A stretch of 41,287 nucleotides of DNA from Candidatus Aminicenantota bacterium (GCA_027067555.1 JAMOVU010000080.1:1-41287), one strand, 5' to 3'. Counted from the first letter of the stretch, positions 1 to 10,020 are shown. A program made the numbers and translations. Notes: generated from the letters alone by a model not told the origin.

Positions 1-2040
1 CTTTTTCATAAGCTTAAATATCTCTTTATACTTACCATCAATGTGCTTATGAATCCACTCTACTTCTTCGGCAACTTTTCTCTTCTGATGGGAAAGTTTT
101 CCGAAAACATGGGGTTCTCCCGGCATTACAACAAACTTAACCTCTTTGCCAAGCTGCTCCATTGTCCTGTAAAATTCCCAACCTTGTTCTGTAGGAACAT
201 TTGTATCCTTATCCCCAAAGAAAATCAACACAGGAGTGTTTACCTTTTTTAATTTAAAAAGAGGAGATTTTTTTATATACAGGTTCAAATCCTCATAATA
301 CGGTTTTCCGAAATATAAATTATCAAACTGAACTCCAAACTTGCAATTGCCCCAATCTGAAATCCAGTTAACATCACCGGCTCCCGGAATTGCAAATTTA
401 AAATCTCTTTCCAAAATAGTGGCTATTGTAAGAATAGCACCATTACTCCATCCCATAACTCCCAGATTTTTCTCATCCACATTATAATTTTTAAGCACAT
501 AATCAAGTCCGGAAAGTATATCCGGAACCTCCAATTCATAGTACCTTCCAACAATGGATTCTGCAAATTCAAGGCCATAGTTTGAACCACCCCAATAATT
601 CACGAATAATGTAAAAAAGCCATCTCCGGAAAGAGCTTGAGGATAATATCCCCAGGAGTTTCTAAAAGAATCCTTTGTATATGCATAGGGGCCTCCATGA
701 AAAGTTAATACCAGCGGATATTTTTTATTGGGATCATAGTTTGCGGGGAAAACCAATATTCCTTCAACCTCTCTGTTATTCTCAGACTTATAGTGAAGGA
801 TTTCCCTTTTACCCAATTTCACATTTTTTATCCATTTATTGGGAAGATAAAGCTTCTTAGGATTCTTAAATTTCCCGCTTTTTGTGATTTCTGCAATATA
901 AACTTTGTGCGGTTTGTCCATTCTTGATGCAATAAAGAGAAGCTTTTTACCATCCGGTGAAATTGTAAAATAATCTATGTTTTTCCATATTCCATCCTTA
1001 ATCACTATTCTCTTTTTAACATCAAAAGATTTGTTAACATGAAGTATCACAGGATAATTCCAAACCCCTTTTGCCAGCATGGTGAATATTTTTCCATTCT
1101 TAAAGTAAACACTCTTTGAATAAAAACCGCCAAGGCCCCAATCCCAGTTTAACTCTATCTTTTTAATTTTGTTCTCCTTTACAAAGTACGCATAAAGGAG
1201 AGGATAACCGGGACCTCTTTTTTCCTCATAATTTGATTTGTTTTCCTTCATTAAAATAATATTCTCTTTTATCCAATCAAAGTCATAGGGCTGAAAAAAC
1301 TTATCCTCTTTAAAAACTTGCTTCGTATCTCCAGTCTTTATATTATAAATAAAATATTTCTGATAATACCTTGCATCAACAGTATACTTTGGAGAGTCAA
1401 TTTCAGAGGTTAAAACAAAGTTTCCGGATGGAGAAATTACAAATTCACCTATTCTGCTTTTATTATAACTAATCCTTTTGCATTTTTTTGTCTTAATATT
1501 GAGAGAAAATAATCTTACAGGATAAAATTCCTTAATATCTTCAACCACAAAAGCAGTATCCTTTTCCCTCTTTTTCTTTCGCTCGAGAAATCCCTTTTTC
1601 TCTCTTGCCGTGAATATAATAGTTGAATTATCTTTCCATTTGAAAGAATTTATACCTTCCGAATAATTACTAACTTTAATAGGATCTCCCCCGGGAAGTT
1701 CAATCATAAAAATTTCACTCTTCTTATTTCTTGTTGAGATAAATGCTATTTTACTTGAATCAGGAGAAATCTGGGGAGAAAAATTACTCCCTTTTCTTGT
1801 AAGCTGAATAATCTTTTTAAAATCCGGAGTTGCATAAAAGACTTGTGTAACCCATCTATCCTTCTTTTTATCGGCATACCTTTTTGTAAACACAACAAAA
1901 GTTCCATTAGGAGCATACTTCAAATCAGAAATAGTCTGATACTTAAAAATATCGCTATATTTGAAAACATTGGAAGCAAATAAAAAACTACCAATTATAA
2001 AGACACATAAAATAAGGATAAAAAACTTTTTTCTATTCAT
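1..2040 (-). CDS. S9-family (prolyl oligopeptidase-like) serine peptidase, partial
   Basis: Secreted or periplasmic alpha/beta-hydrolase peptidase that would cleave peptides, as dipeptidyl/acylaminoacyl peptidases do. It is absent from the ORF track because it runs off the left edge: 680 codons are open and the C-terminus is missing. The N-terminus has a signal peptide (MNRKKFFILILCVFIIG then SFLFA). A WD/PD40-like propeller follows (motifs such as APNGTFV, SPDSSKIAF, SPDGKKLLF), then the catalytic domain with HGGPY (oxyanion region), GWSNGA (nucleophile Ser), GDKDTNVP (Asp) and GEPHVF (His). The triad is therefore complete and only a short tail should be missing. The start has a good RBS (AAGGAGG), 11 bp after the stop of the TPR gene, so it is the third gene of the GWxTD-TPR-S9 operon. 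Exact peptidase specificity cannot be told. Confidence 0.9.
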   Translation of the reverse strand, partial: MNRKKFFILILCVFIIGSFLFASNVFKYSDIFKYQTISDLKYAPNGTFVVFTKRYADKKKDRWVTQVFYATPDFKKIIQLTRKGSNFSPQISPDSSKIAFISTRNKKSEIFMIELPGGDPIKVSNYSEGINSFKWKDNSTIIFTAREKKGFLERKKKREKDTAFVVEDIKEFYPVRLFSLNIKTKKCKRISYNKSRIGEFVISPSGNFVLTSEIDSPKYTVDARYYQKYFIYNIKTGDTKQVFKEDKFFQPYDFDWIKENIILMKENKSNYEEKRGPGYPLLYAYFVKENKIKKIELNWDWGLGGFYSKSVYFKNGKIFTMLAKGVWNYPVILHVNKSFDVKKRIVIKDGIWKNIDYFTISPDGKKLLFIASRMDKPHKVYIAEITKSGKFKNPKKLYLPNKWIKNVKLGKREILHYKSENNREVEGILVFPANYDPNKKYPLVLTFHGGPYAYTKDSFRNSWGYYPQALSGDGFFTLFVNYWGGSNYGLEFAESIVGRYYELEVPDILSGLDYVLKNYNVDEKNLGVMGWSNGAILTIATILERDFKFAIPGAGDVNWISDWGNCKFGVQFDNLYFGKPYYEDLNLYIKKSPLFKLKKVNTPVLIFFGDKDTNVPTEQGWEFYRTMEQLGKEVKFVVMPGEPHVFGKLSHQKRKVAEEVEWIHKHIDGKYKEIFKLMKK

Positions 2041-2051
2041 TTTTTCCTCCT

Positions 2052-2945
2052 TTATTTAATGCTTTTTAAAACAGATTTTGCAATCCGGGCATTTTTACTG
2101 TCAGGATCCATCTCAATGAATTTTGTAAGATACTCTTTTGCTTTTTGCATATCCCCCAGGCCAAGATATATAATTCCCAATTGATAATAGGCATCAGAAT
2201 AATTGGGGTCTAATTCTATTACCTTTTCCATAATCTTTTTTGCACTCTTATTATCACCCAAATTTATATAACAAACCCCGAAATTATAATAAGTATCAGC
2301 ATCACTATCTCCTTTTTCCACTGCTTTTTTATAATACTCAATAGCTTTGGAAAAATCACCTTTTTTTGCGTAAAGGGTCCCCAGTTTTTGCAATGAGAAT
2401 GTAAAATCAGGCTTTACTTCAAGAGATTTCTGGTAATATTCTATTGCCTTATCCGTATTCTTTAATCTTTCATAGCTTAAAGCAATGTAAAAATAATAAA
2501 CAGGATTTTTAGGCTCTTTTTCCTTTAATTTTGTAAATTTTTCAATAGCATCCTTATATTTCCCATTTTCGAAAGTATCCAAAGCTTTTTTCACTTCATT
2601 TTCAGGTAAAGCAGCTTCTTCCACTGGTTCAAGAGAAGTACTTACATTAACCGTTTCCGAAATTCCGACTCTAACAACCCTTCTTTTGGGCAAAAACCCC
2701 TTTTTCTCATAGGTAATTGAGTATACTCCCGGCTGAAGTCCACTTTTGTAAAAGCTTCCTTTTTTATCTGTAAAAACAGTATACTTAAGATTCTTAACTT
2801 TAAGAGACTCTATAGTAATTTTAACTTTTTCTATTTTCTTACCACTTTTTGAATCTGAGATCTCACCTCTAACAGCACTTAAAACTCCTCCGAATAAAAT
2901 TCCACTAATTATAAATAATAAAAAGAAAAGATTTGCTTTTCTCAT
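2052..2945 (-). CDS. Exported carboxypeptidase-regulatory-like + TPR protein
   Basis: 297 aa with a signal peptide (about residues 1-24). A CarboxypepD_reg/CNA-B-like beta domain at about 25-105 contains VRGEISDSKSGKKIEKVKI and the YSITYEKKGFLPKRR core. At least four TPR units follow from about 120 to the C-terminus (for example YYFYIALSYERLKNTDKAIEYYQKSLEVKPD and YYQLGIIYLGLGDMQKAKEYL). It is probably a periplasmic or outer-membrane-associated scaffold; no enzymatic motif is visible. The start ATG overlaps the stop of the upstream GWxTD gene (ATGA) and its RBS AAGGAGGT lies inside that gene, so translation is coupled. The partner or ligand is unknown. Confidence 0.8.
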   Translation of the reverse strand: MRKANLFFLLFIISGILFGGVLSAVRGEISDSKSGKKIEKVKITIESLKVKNLKYTVFTDKKGSFYKSGLQPGVYSITYEKKGFLPKRRVVRVGISETVNVSTSLEPVEEAALPENEVKKALDTFENGKYKDAIEKFTKLKEKEPKNPVYYFYIALSYERLKNTDKAIEYYQKSLEVKPDFTFSLQKLGTLYAKKGDFSKAIEYYKKAVEKGDSDADTYYNFGVCYINLGDNKSAKKIMEKVIELDPNYSDAYYQLGIIYLGLGDMQKAKEYLTKFIEMDPDSKNARIAKSVLKSIK

Positions 2946-4846
2946 TTTACCTCCTTTTTCTCTTTTATTTTTTTTGCTCTATTCCAATAAATGCGCGCTT
3001 TATCCCTTTCTCCGAGAGAATAATAAATAGCGCCGAGTTTATTGTTTATATCAACAGTGTCTCCATATTTTCTGAGTTTTTCAAAAAAGAGAGCAGCTTT
3101 TTTTAAATGATTTAATTTTAAATAAGAATTAGCTAAAAGAGCGAGAGAAGGATAATCTTTTTTACCTTTTTTTTCAAAGAGCTCAATAACTTTTTTATAA
3201 TTCCCTGATAAATAATAAGCTTTACCATAAACGGCAGACATTCCTTCTGTTCTAAATTCAGGCGGTATTTTTTCTAAAATAGAAATTGCCTTTTTAACTT
3301 CCTTATTATTAAGATACTCTTCTCCCAAAAAAAACATATATTTAAAAAGATTAAAATCTTTGTCATCCTTTTCAAATATCAGCGGTTTTTTATTTACATA
3401 CGGGATCACGGCAAAATCCTTAGAACTAAATTCTGCTTTACCGCTCAAAACCTTTACATAATACCCTCCCCATTGAAAACTTTTAAGTGGTGTTTTAAAC
3501 ATATAATAATTGTTTCCCAATCTTTCAACAGATAAATTAAAATTCTTTTTATTGTCTTTATTAATAAGGGTAACAAAGGGTTTGTTCCTTGATTTAACAA
3601 TACCGATGAGTTCATCCTCCTTTGAGAAAATCATCCGAGGATCTGCAACAATTTTCAAATCTTCAAATTGGTATGGAGAGAGGCCCTTTCTCTTAAAAAC
3701 ATATTTAAAGCCCAAGCAAAAAATGGGCTCTCCTTGATTAACAACTCCTTCTTTACTGAGATACTCTTTTGAAGTTTCATTATAAAATAACACTTTTACT
3801 TTAATCTTTTCTTTTGGAATAATTGGAACAAAACCGCTAAAAATAATCCCTTTTTCATCTATGTCCTGTTTTCTCTTTGAATTTACTTTTAGATTAATCT
3901 TATTGGTTTTTTCTAATAACAATTTTCCTTTTAAGCTTTCCACTCTTACTATGATTTGAAGTTTTGCAAAATAGGAGTTTTCATCCATCCTTTTAAAACC
4001 AATATGATCCGGAATAATTGAATAACTTATAAAATCAAATCCTGCTTTTTCATTTTTAGAAAAGTGAAATTTTCCAAAAATTTCTTTAAAACTATACTCT
4101 ACTTCCACAATTCCGCTTTGAGGAGCAAAAATAGAGAGATAAGATTTATTAACTTTTTCCTCAGGAATCGAGAATATTTTAGCTATTACCCTACCGGAAG
4201 AACTATTGGGGATATTGTAAAGAGGAGAACCCTCCATTGGAATTACAGATAGACTTGCCTGTGCCAATTCAGGAAAATCCATCTTTACCAACCTGAAAGC
4301 TTCCTGTCTTGATTTTGCATGATTAATAAATGATGGGGTCAAGAGATCAAAAGTACTTTGTACCCCCGGGTAAAAAAGTTTATAATCCCCCATATCAGAT
4401 GGCTTATAAAATAATATATTCATAAAGGGAGGAAGCCCTGTTTTAGGATCATCATTTTTGTAAATCCACAATTCACAGGAAACTATTTTTTCATATCCTC
4501 TGTATCTTTTTACTTCCAATGGTTTTCCCAGATAAATATAAATTCTCCCTCTATCAGAATTAATTCCACCTAACCTATCTTTTGCATATCTTACTCTCTT
4601 AAAATACTCCTCTTTGTATTCATTTACAATAGTTTCAGGATTTGGATCTCTCGCTTTCCAGAAATATTCGATAAATTTCCTTTTTTCTTCTTCTGTTTTT
4701 AGGGATTTATAAACTTTTATTTCTGCCTTTGTGATAATAGGTTTTACACTTTCAAGCCATTTATCCTTTGAATAAAGAAGACTTATAAAAAAAATTAAGA
4801 TTATAAAGACTAATAATTTTCGCTGTTTCATTAAAAAGAATACCAT
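2942..4846 (-). CDS. GWxTD-domain protein with C-terminal TPRs
   Basis: 634 aa, exported (hydrophobic N-terminus LLVFIILIFFISLLYS). The N-terminal part has the GWxTD-domain signature: FWKARDPNPETIVNEY, then EYFKRVRYA and DRGRIYIYLGKP. The name-giving motif is degenerate here (GINSD instead of GWxTD). A long beta-rich middle section follows, then TPR-like helices from about 500 (KAISILEKIPPEF, AVYGKAYYLSGNYKKVIELF). GWxTD proteins are common in Acidobacteriota-like lineages and their function is unknown. The annotated ATG lies just after a terminator and lacks an RBS; the Met six codons in (MKQRKLL) gives a cleaner signal peptide and may be the real start. It overlaps the next gene by 4 bp. 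Confidence 0.75.
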   Translation of the reverse strand: MVFFLMKQRKLLVFIILIFFISLLYSKDKWLESVKPIITKAEIKVYKSLKTEEEKRKFIEYFWKARDPNPETIVNEYKEEYFKRVRYAKDRLGGINSDRGRIYIYLGKPLEVKRYRGYEKIVSCELWIYKNDDPKTGLPPFMNILFYKPSDMGDYKLFYPGVQSTFDLLTPSFINHAKSRQEAFRLVKMDFPELAQASLSVIPMEGSPLYNIPNSSSGRVIAKIFSIPEEKVNKSYLSIFAPQSGIVEVEYSFKEIFGKFHFSKNEKAGFDFISYSIIPDHIGFKRMDENSYFAKLQIIVRVESLKGKLLLEKTNKINLKVNSKRKQDIDEKGIIFSGFVPIIPKEKIKVKVLFYNETSKEYLSKEGVVNQGEPIFCLGFKYVFKRKGLSPYQFEDLKIVADPRMIFSKEDELIGIVKSRNKPFVTLINKDNKKNFNLSVERLGNNYYMFKTPLKSFQWGGYYVKVLSGKAEFSSKDFAVIPYVNKKPLIFEKDDKDFNLFKYMFFLGEEYLNNKEVKKAISILEKIPPEFRTEGMSAVYGKAYYLSGNYKKVIELFEKKGKKDYPSLALLANSYLKLNHLKKAALFFEKLRKYGDTVDINNKLGAIYYSLGERDKARIYWNRAKKIKEKKEVK

Positions 4847-4856
4847 AAAATAAAAA

Positions 4857-4882
4857 GCAGGAGAAGGTCGCCCTTCTCCTGC
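4857..4882 (-). terminator. Strong intrinsic terminator after the Oar-like receptor gene
   Basis: Perfect 11-bp stem GCAGGAGAAGG / CCTTCTCCTGC with a 4-nt loop. On the minus strand it is followed by TTTTTATTTT. The plus-strand side also has a T-rich tail (CTTTTATTTG), so it may work in both directions. It sits between the receptor stop (4904) and the GWxTD start (4846). Confidence 0.85.
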
Positions 4883-4903
4883 TTTTATTTGTTATTATTT
4901 TTT

Positions 4904-7576
4904 TTAGAAGAAGAATCTGATTCCTGCTCTGAACCCTCGTGGATAGTTTAATCCTGTTACATTTTCAAAGTTTGGACCTGCAACAGTGTAAACTCTTGTA
5001 GCAACACCGGTATTGAATACATTAAATATATCAACAATAAGTCCTGCTCTGAAGTTCTCTCCGAATCTGAATATCTTTTCTATTCTTAAATCAAGATTTT
5101 TCTGAGTGGGCAATCTTCTTGAGCCTCTTGGTTCTGTAAAAATATATCTACCGCCCTGGTTTAAGTAAACTCTCAATCTTCGCGTATAAGTATTACCCGA
5201 AATATACGAGAAGTAGAAATTAAAGCTAATATCAAGAGGTAAAATCACAGTTCCCTGTAATTTTAACATGTGTGTGGGATCATAGGTAAGATGTCCTTCT
5301 GCATTAATCTGATAGTTAGGATCTTTAAAAACACTTGATTGTCCAACATTTGATCCTGTACCACCCCAGAAATTATTATCATAATTACCAGTAGCTTTTC
5401 CATATACATACGATGCCAACAACTGCCACCTATTGGAAAATCTTTTGTTCAAAACCACTTCAAAACCATCATATTCCCTATAAGGTGTAAAACCCACTAC
5501 TGGATATGCTCCTTTTTTGGGGTTTGTAATTATGTATTTATCAGATCCAGGATTTGTTTCATTCCAAACTGTATATTCCTGTCCATTATAGGGATCCGTT
5601 ACCGTGGTTTGGGTAAATATTCCTGTATAGTTTACAGCATCAATAAGATCCTTATTTTCTCTATGGATATAAGTTAAGCTTATGGAAACATCTTTCATAA
5701 TTTCTCTTTCAAGACCAACTGTGTACTGATTCATGTAGGGGTGTTTTATATTTTCATCAATTGAATATGTTTGCTCGTAGGGCCATCTAAGTAATTCTAT
5801 TAATTGACCGTATTGGGGAACATAATATAAGACAAAGTCAGAGTGATTGGGATCAAGATTGTAAAAGTAAGCGGAAAAGATACCTTCGTAAAATTTTCCA
5901 TAATGAGCTTTTAATGCTGTTGAGTGATCTCCAAAAACATCGTATGTAATACCAATTCTCGGAGCAACACCTGTGGGTTTGTATACAGTTTTATCAATAT
6001 GCTTTAAATATCCTCTGTATACATTAACTCTAACACCAGGGTTAATAGTCAAATTATCAGTTACACTCCATGAATCCTGAGCATAGAAGGATACTCTTGA
6101 AGTATCAGCATCTATATCATATCCTTCATAACCATAAGCAAGATATGGTTGACCATTGTAATCTGCATAAGCAATACCACCACCATTATACCCGAATCTG
6201 TTTCTTGTCCAGTTTTTCTCAATTTCAACACCAAATTTGAAATCATGGGAGCCTTTAATAAAATCATCAGCATGGTGAGATACTGAAGCATTAACCTGAT
6301 AATGCGATCTATCAGCCAAGAAATAGTATGTAGCATTAACAGTTCTCATACCAGTTGCCACATCAATGTGTCCTGATAGGTCTCTTCCTCCCTCAGGCTC
6401 AAGATAATAGTATCCTACATATCCTGCAAACTTTGTTTCCATAAAGGTATTATCAGAGAAAATGTGCAAATAACTAAAATTCCAAACTTTTTCAGGAGAT
6501 GTTTGAGTAACAGTTGCTTCAGGGCTTGTGAGTGCCCCGGCACCCCTGTTTATTCCATCATAATGATCATATTCAAAGAAAGCCTGTAATCTGTTATCCC
6601 TGTTCGGCTGATAGGTTAATTTTATAAAGCTTCTCGGCTGTTTATAATCAACCGGCTCAGGAAAACCAGCAGGATATCTTTTAGTTCTATAATACTGCAA
6701 ACCTAAGAAGAACCAAAGTTTATCTTTTATAATAGGACCACCTAAATGAAAGTTAGCATCTATAAAACCTCTTTTTGCAGGCTGAAGATCCGGGTCATCA
6801 CTATTAGAACCATTCCATGAATCGCTCTGGTATAAAAGTTCAAAATGCCCTTTGAATTCATTTCCTCCTGATTTTGTAACAGTGTTAAGAATAGCACCGG
6901 TAAAACCTCCGTACTCTGCAGGAAGTCCTACTCCCATTACTTTTGCCTCTTCGATCACATTATAATCAAGAAAGACCCACGCGGTTCCTCCTTCCGGGTC
7001 AGATACATCAACACCATCCACCTGATAAGAAACTCCTGAATATGCAGCTCCTCCGAATGCACTACTATTATTTACACCGGGAGCCAGGTTAACAATATTT
7101 GTTACAAATTGGCTATTTGGAATATTCTGCAACAATTCCTTCGTCAAGTTTGTAGATGCGGTCGAAGAATCCTTAACATCAACCAATGGTGGCTTGGCAA
7201 TTACCTCAATTGACTCTTTTAATTCTCCAATCGTTAGCTTCAAATCAACAGTTAAAGTCATCCCAACATGTAATCTCATCCCGCTTCTTTTCGCAGGAGT
7301 AAAACCTTCAAGAGAAGCTTCCACATCATACTCTCCCGGAGGAAGAGCAACAAACCTGAATTTCCCTTCATTGTTTGTAATTGTGGTAAGTTTACCCTGA
7401 ACTAAAGCTTTTGAAGTAATAGTTACAGTAGCACCCGGTACAGCTTTTCCTTCCTGATCAACTACTTTTCCCTGAATAGCACCGGTTTCTCTTGATTGTG
7501 AAAAAACAAAAGCTGAAACGAATAGGAAAGCTATTGCTAAAACCAATAGCTTTCTTGCAGTTTTATGCATAAACAC
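4904..7576 (-). CDS. Oar-like TonB-dependent receptor with N-terminal carboxypeptidase-regulatory domain
   Basis: 890 aa outer-membrane protein. It has a signal peptide (LLVLAIAFLFVSAFVFSQ), then a CarboxypepD_reg domain at about 30-112 (GAIQGKVVDQEGKAVPGA, LPPGEYDVEASLEGF). A TonB plug follows at about 120-230 (LLQNIPNSQF, YQVDGVDVSDPEGGTAW, GFTGAILNTVTKSGGNEF). The long beta-barrel ends in the aromatic C-terminus GIRFFF typical of BamA-inserted proteins. Such Oar/SusC-like receptors import oligomers or act in surface functions; the substrate is not evident. A strong RBS (AAAAGGAGGT) precedes ATG at 7576. It appears monocistronic: hairpin-type terminators lie on both sides. Confidence 0.9.
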   Translation of the reverse strand: MFMHKTARKLLVLAIAFLFVSAFVFSQSRETGAIQGKVVDQEGKAVPGATVTITSKALVQGKLTTITNNEGKFRFVALPPGEYDVEASLEGFTPAKRSGMRLHVGMTLTVDLKLTIGELKESIEVIAKPPLVDVKDSSTASTNLTKELLQNIPNSQFVTNIVNLAPGVNNSSAFGGAAYSGVSYQVDGVDVSDPEGGTAWVFLDYNVIEEAKVMGVGLPAEYGGFTGAILNTVTKSGGNEFKGHFELLYQSDSWNGSNSDDPDLQPAKRGFIDANFHLGGPIIKDKLWFFLGLQYYRTKRYPAGFPEPVDYKQPRSFIKLTYQPNRDNRLQAFFEYDHYDGINRGAGALTSPEATVTQTSPEKVWNFSYLHIFSDNTFMETKFAGYVGYYYLEPEGGRDLSGHIDVATGMRTVNATYYFLADRSHYQVNASVSHHADDFIKGSHDFKFGVEIEKNWTRNRFGYNGGGIAYADYNGQPYLAYGYEGYDIDADTSRVSFYAQDSWSVTDNLTINPGVRVNVYRGYLKHIDKTVYKPTGVAPRIGITYDVFGDHSTALKAHYGKFYEGIFSAYFYNLDPNHSDFVLYYVPQYGQLIELLRWPYEQTYSIDENIKHPYMNQYTVGLEREIMKDVSISLTYIHRENKDLIDAVNYTGIFTQTTVTDPYNGQEYTVWNETNPGSDKYIITNPKKGAYPVVGFTPYREYDGFEVVLNKRFSNRWQLLASYVYGKATGNYDNNFWGGTGSNVGQSSVFKDPNYQINAEGHLTYDPTHMLKLQGTVILPLDISFNFYFSYISGNTYTRRLRVYLNQGGRYIFTEPRGSRRLPTQKNLDLRIEKIFRFGENFRAGLIVDIFNVFNTGVATRVYTVAGPNFENVTGLNYPRGFRAGIRFFF

Positions 7577-7678
7577 CTCCTTTTAAAATTCCTCCGAAAA
7601 AAAGAAGTTCAAATTTTGTTCCAAATTGAAAATCATTATTTAATAAAGCTAAAGAGAAAAACGCACCACAAAAAATCC

Positions 7679-7701
7679 AAAAAATTGGATATTTAATCCA
7701 A
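7679..7701 (-). terminator. Putative terminator after the sulfatase-like gene
   Basis: On the minus strand TTGGAT-TAAAT-ATCCAA is followed by TTTTTT, about 10 bp after the stop of the sulfatase-TPR gene. The stem is short and AT-rich (6 bp). A third ATCCAA half-site lies adjacent, so an operator for the receptor gene is an alternative reading. Confidence 0.5.
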
Positions 7702-7710
7702 AATATTGAA

Positions 7711-10020
7711 TTATTTTGTCTTTAATTTACTTAAGAGATTTTTCCCCTCTTTATAATATTTTTCAGAATTTATCTTATCCCCTAACAATGAATATATATC
7801 CGAAAGTATATAATAACCGAATACAGTATACTTATTATACGGCTTTATTTCTATTCCTTTCTTGCAAAGAGTGATGGCCCGTTGAAGATCATTTCTCGTA
7901 TCAAGCAAATATTTTGCTATCATAAAATAAGGAATATTAAAATCCGGATTAACTTCAATCGTTTTTGAGTAATATTTAACAGCTTCATTATTTTCACCAA
8001 TTTCCCTCAAATTCTCAGCTAAATTATAGTACGCTTTAAAATTTTCCGGATTGTTTTTTATCTCTTTCTTATAGTATTCAATTGCCTTTTCTATATTTCC
8101 CTCTTTTTCCGCTATTTGAGCAAGATTATAATAAATTTCTTTCCCCTCCGGGGAAATTTTGGATGCTTTTAACAAAAATTTTCTGGCTTTATTAAATTCT
8201 TTCTTTACTATTAAAATTTCAGCCACTTTATTCATTGCCTCAGAATTTTTCGGATCTAAGCTTAGTGCTTTTTGATACATTTTAAGAGCATTATCATAAT
8301 CACCTTTTATCAACTTAATTTTCCCCAATTCCATGTAAAGAGCATAGTCTGTTGGAAACCTTTTAATAAAATCAGCTGCGGTCTTCTCAGCTTCATCAAA
8401 TTTTTCAAGTCCCACCAGACAATTAATAATATTTATTGTAGCGAAATTATAATCAGGTTTTCTTTTTAAAACTTCATAAAAACTTTCCATAGCTTTTTCA
8501 AACTCTCTCTCTCTGTAATACAGATTACCCAAAAGCATATAAGCGTCCACTATCTCCGGATCTGTTTTTAAGATATTTTTTACAGTATCTATCGCTTCTT
8601 TATATTTTTTCTCCTTCATCAACCTTTTGCTTTTTAGCAAGCTATTATAGATTTTTATCTTATCTTTAGGATCAGGTAAATTATTCTTCTGCGAAGTATC
8701 CACAAAGGTAGAAATATATCCAAGAGCCGCTAATTTTCTCATCTCCTCTCTATTCAAGCTTTTATTCTCAAGAACATTCAAAGAATTCTTTGATTTTTCT
8801 TTAATAAACTTTTCAATCATTTTTCTCAACTTTTTTCTTATTCTTGTCTTGTACAGACTTATGTTTTTTCTCTCTCTTTCGTCTTTACTTAAATCATAAA
8901 GTTCATCTTTCGGAGCCAGAATATACTTGTAATTTTTATAATAGATAGCTTTGAGCTCAGACCAACCATAGTGAAATCTCGGATAAAAAGTTTCTGTATA
9001 TGCAAGCTCAGGGAAGGATGAGCTTTTTCCAAAAAGAAGACCTAAAACAGATTTTCCCTGTATTTCCCTATCTTTCTTTATCCCAAGCGCATCAAGAATT
9101 GTTGGAGTAACATCAACCAATTCAACTACTTGATCTATCCTGTGTTTTTTAAATTTAAAAGGAGCTCTAATTATAAATGGAACCCATACAGTGGGATCAT
9201 ACAAGAAAAAACCATGGGTTTTTTCTCCATGCTGGCCAAGGCTTTCCCCATGATCCGCAACAACTATAATTAATGATTTGTTATATAATCCCTCTCTTTT
9301 TAAATAATCAAAGAATAAACCCAGTTGATAATCAGTATATTCAACCTCACCCCTGTAAGGTTGGTCAAAAAATTTTTCCTTATAAGGAGGAGGCGGATCA
9401 TAAGGAGTATGAGGATCATAAAGATGTATCCAGGCAAAAAATTTATTATTCTTTTTTTTAGAAATCCATGCTTCTGCTTCCTTTAAAACTTCATCAGCTC
9501 GTTTTTGTATTTTACTCAAAGAAACACTCTTATACTTTGTCATATCAAAGCTATCTTCGTAATAATCAAAGCCCTGATTAAGCCCCCACTTTGAATGCAA
9601 AACATAAGCAGCAATAAAAGCAGCAGTGCTAAAACCATTCTTTTTTAAAATTTCACTTATTAAAGTTAATTTTTCGGGAACAATAAACCCTCCGTTATCC
9701 CTGACTTTATGATAGAGAGGATATGTCCCCGATAAAATTGTCGTGTGAGAAGGAAGGGTTAAAGGTGTTTGAGTTATACACTTTTTAAAATATGCACCTT
9801 CTTTTGCCAACTCATCCAAATTCGGAGTATTTGCTTTTCCTCTTCCATATATGCTAACATGACTTGCTCTAAGAGTATCTATGGTAATTAAAATAATATT
9901 CAAATTTCTAAGCTTTTTTCTCTTAAGCTTATAATCAATACTATCATACACAAAAAGGTAAAAGATTCCGCCAATAAGGGCCAGAACTAAAATGATGAAT
10001 CCTATATTTTTTCTCTTCAT
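7711..10020 (-). CDS. Sulfatase/alkaline-phosphatase-superfamily hydrolase fused to TPR repeats
   Basis: 769 aa. An N-terminal membrane anchor (IGFIILVLALIGGIFYLFVY) is followed by a sulfatase-fold domain at about 40-420: metal ligand Asp in ITIDTLRASH (near residue 48), VVADHGESLGQHGEKTHG, and SGTYPLYHKVRDNGGF. The nucleophile position reads TLPSH (Thr near residue 88) instead of the C/S-x-P-S-R of formylglycine sulfatases. It therefore cannot be a classical sulfatase and resembles Thr-nucleophile members such as phosphodiesterases or phosphoglycerol transferases. Seven or more TPR units fill about 470-769 (for example YMELGKIKLIKGDYDNALKMYQKALSLDP). It is likely periplasm-facing and membrane-anchored. 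RBS is GAGGT. Substrate unknown. Confidence 0.85.
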   Translation of the reverse strand: MKRKNIGFIILVLALIGGIFYLFVYDSIDYKLKRKKLRNLNIILITIDTLRASHVSIYGRGKANTPNLDELAKEGAYFKKCITQTPLTLPSHTTILSGTYPLYHKVRDNGGFIVPEKLTLISEILKKNGFSTAAFIAAYVLHSKWGLNQGFDYYEDSFDMTKYKSVSLSKIQKRADEVLKEAEAWISKKKNNKFFAWIHLYDPHTPYDPPPPYKEKFFDQPYRGEVEYTDYQLGLFFDYLKREGLYNKSLIIVVADHGESLGQHGEKTHGFFLYDPTVWVPFIIRAPFKFKKHRIDQVVELVDVTPTILDALGIKKDREIQGKSVLGLLFGKSSSFPELAYTETFYPRFHYGWSELKAIYYKNYKYILAPKDELYDLSKDERERKNISLYKTRIRKKLRKMIEKFIKEKSKNSLNVLENKSLNREEMRKLAALGYISTFVDTSQKNNLPDPKDKIKIYNSLLKSKRLMKEKKYKEAIDTVKNILKTDPEIVDAYMLLGNLYYREREFEKAMESFYEVLKRKPDYNFATINIINCLVGLEKFDEAEKTAADFIKRFPTDYALYMELGKIKLIKGDYDNALKMYQKALSLDPKNSEAMNKVAEILIVKKEFNKARKFLLKASKISPEGKEIYYNLAQIAEKEGNIEKAIEYYKKEIKNNPENFKAYYNLAENLREIGENNEAVKYYSKTIEVNPDFNIPYFMIAKYLLDTRNDLQRAITLCKKGIEIKPYNKYTVFGYYILSDIYSLLGDKINSEKYYKEGKNLLSKLKTK

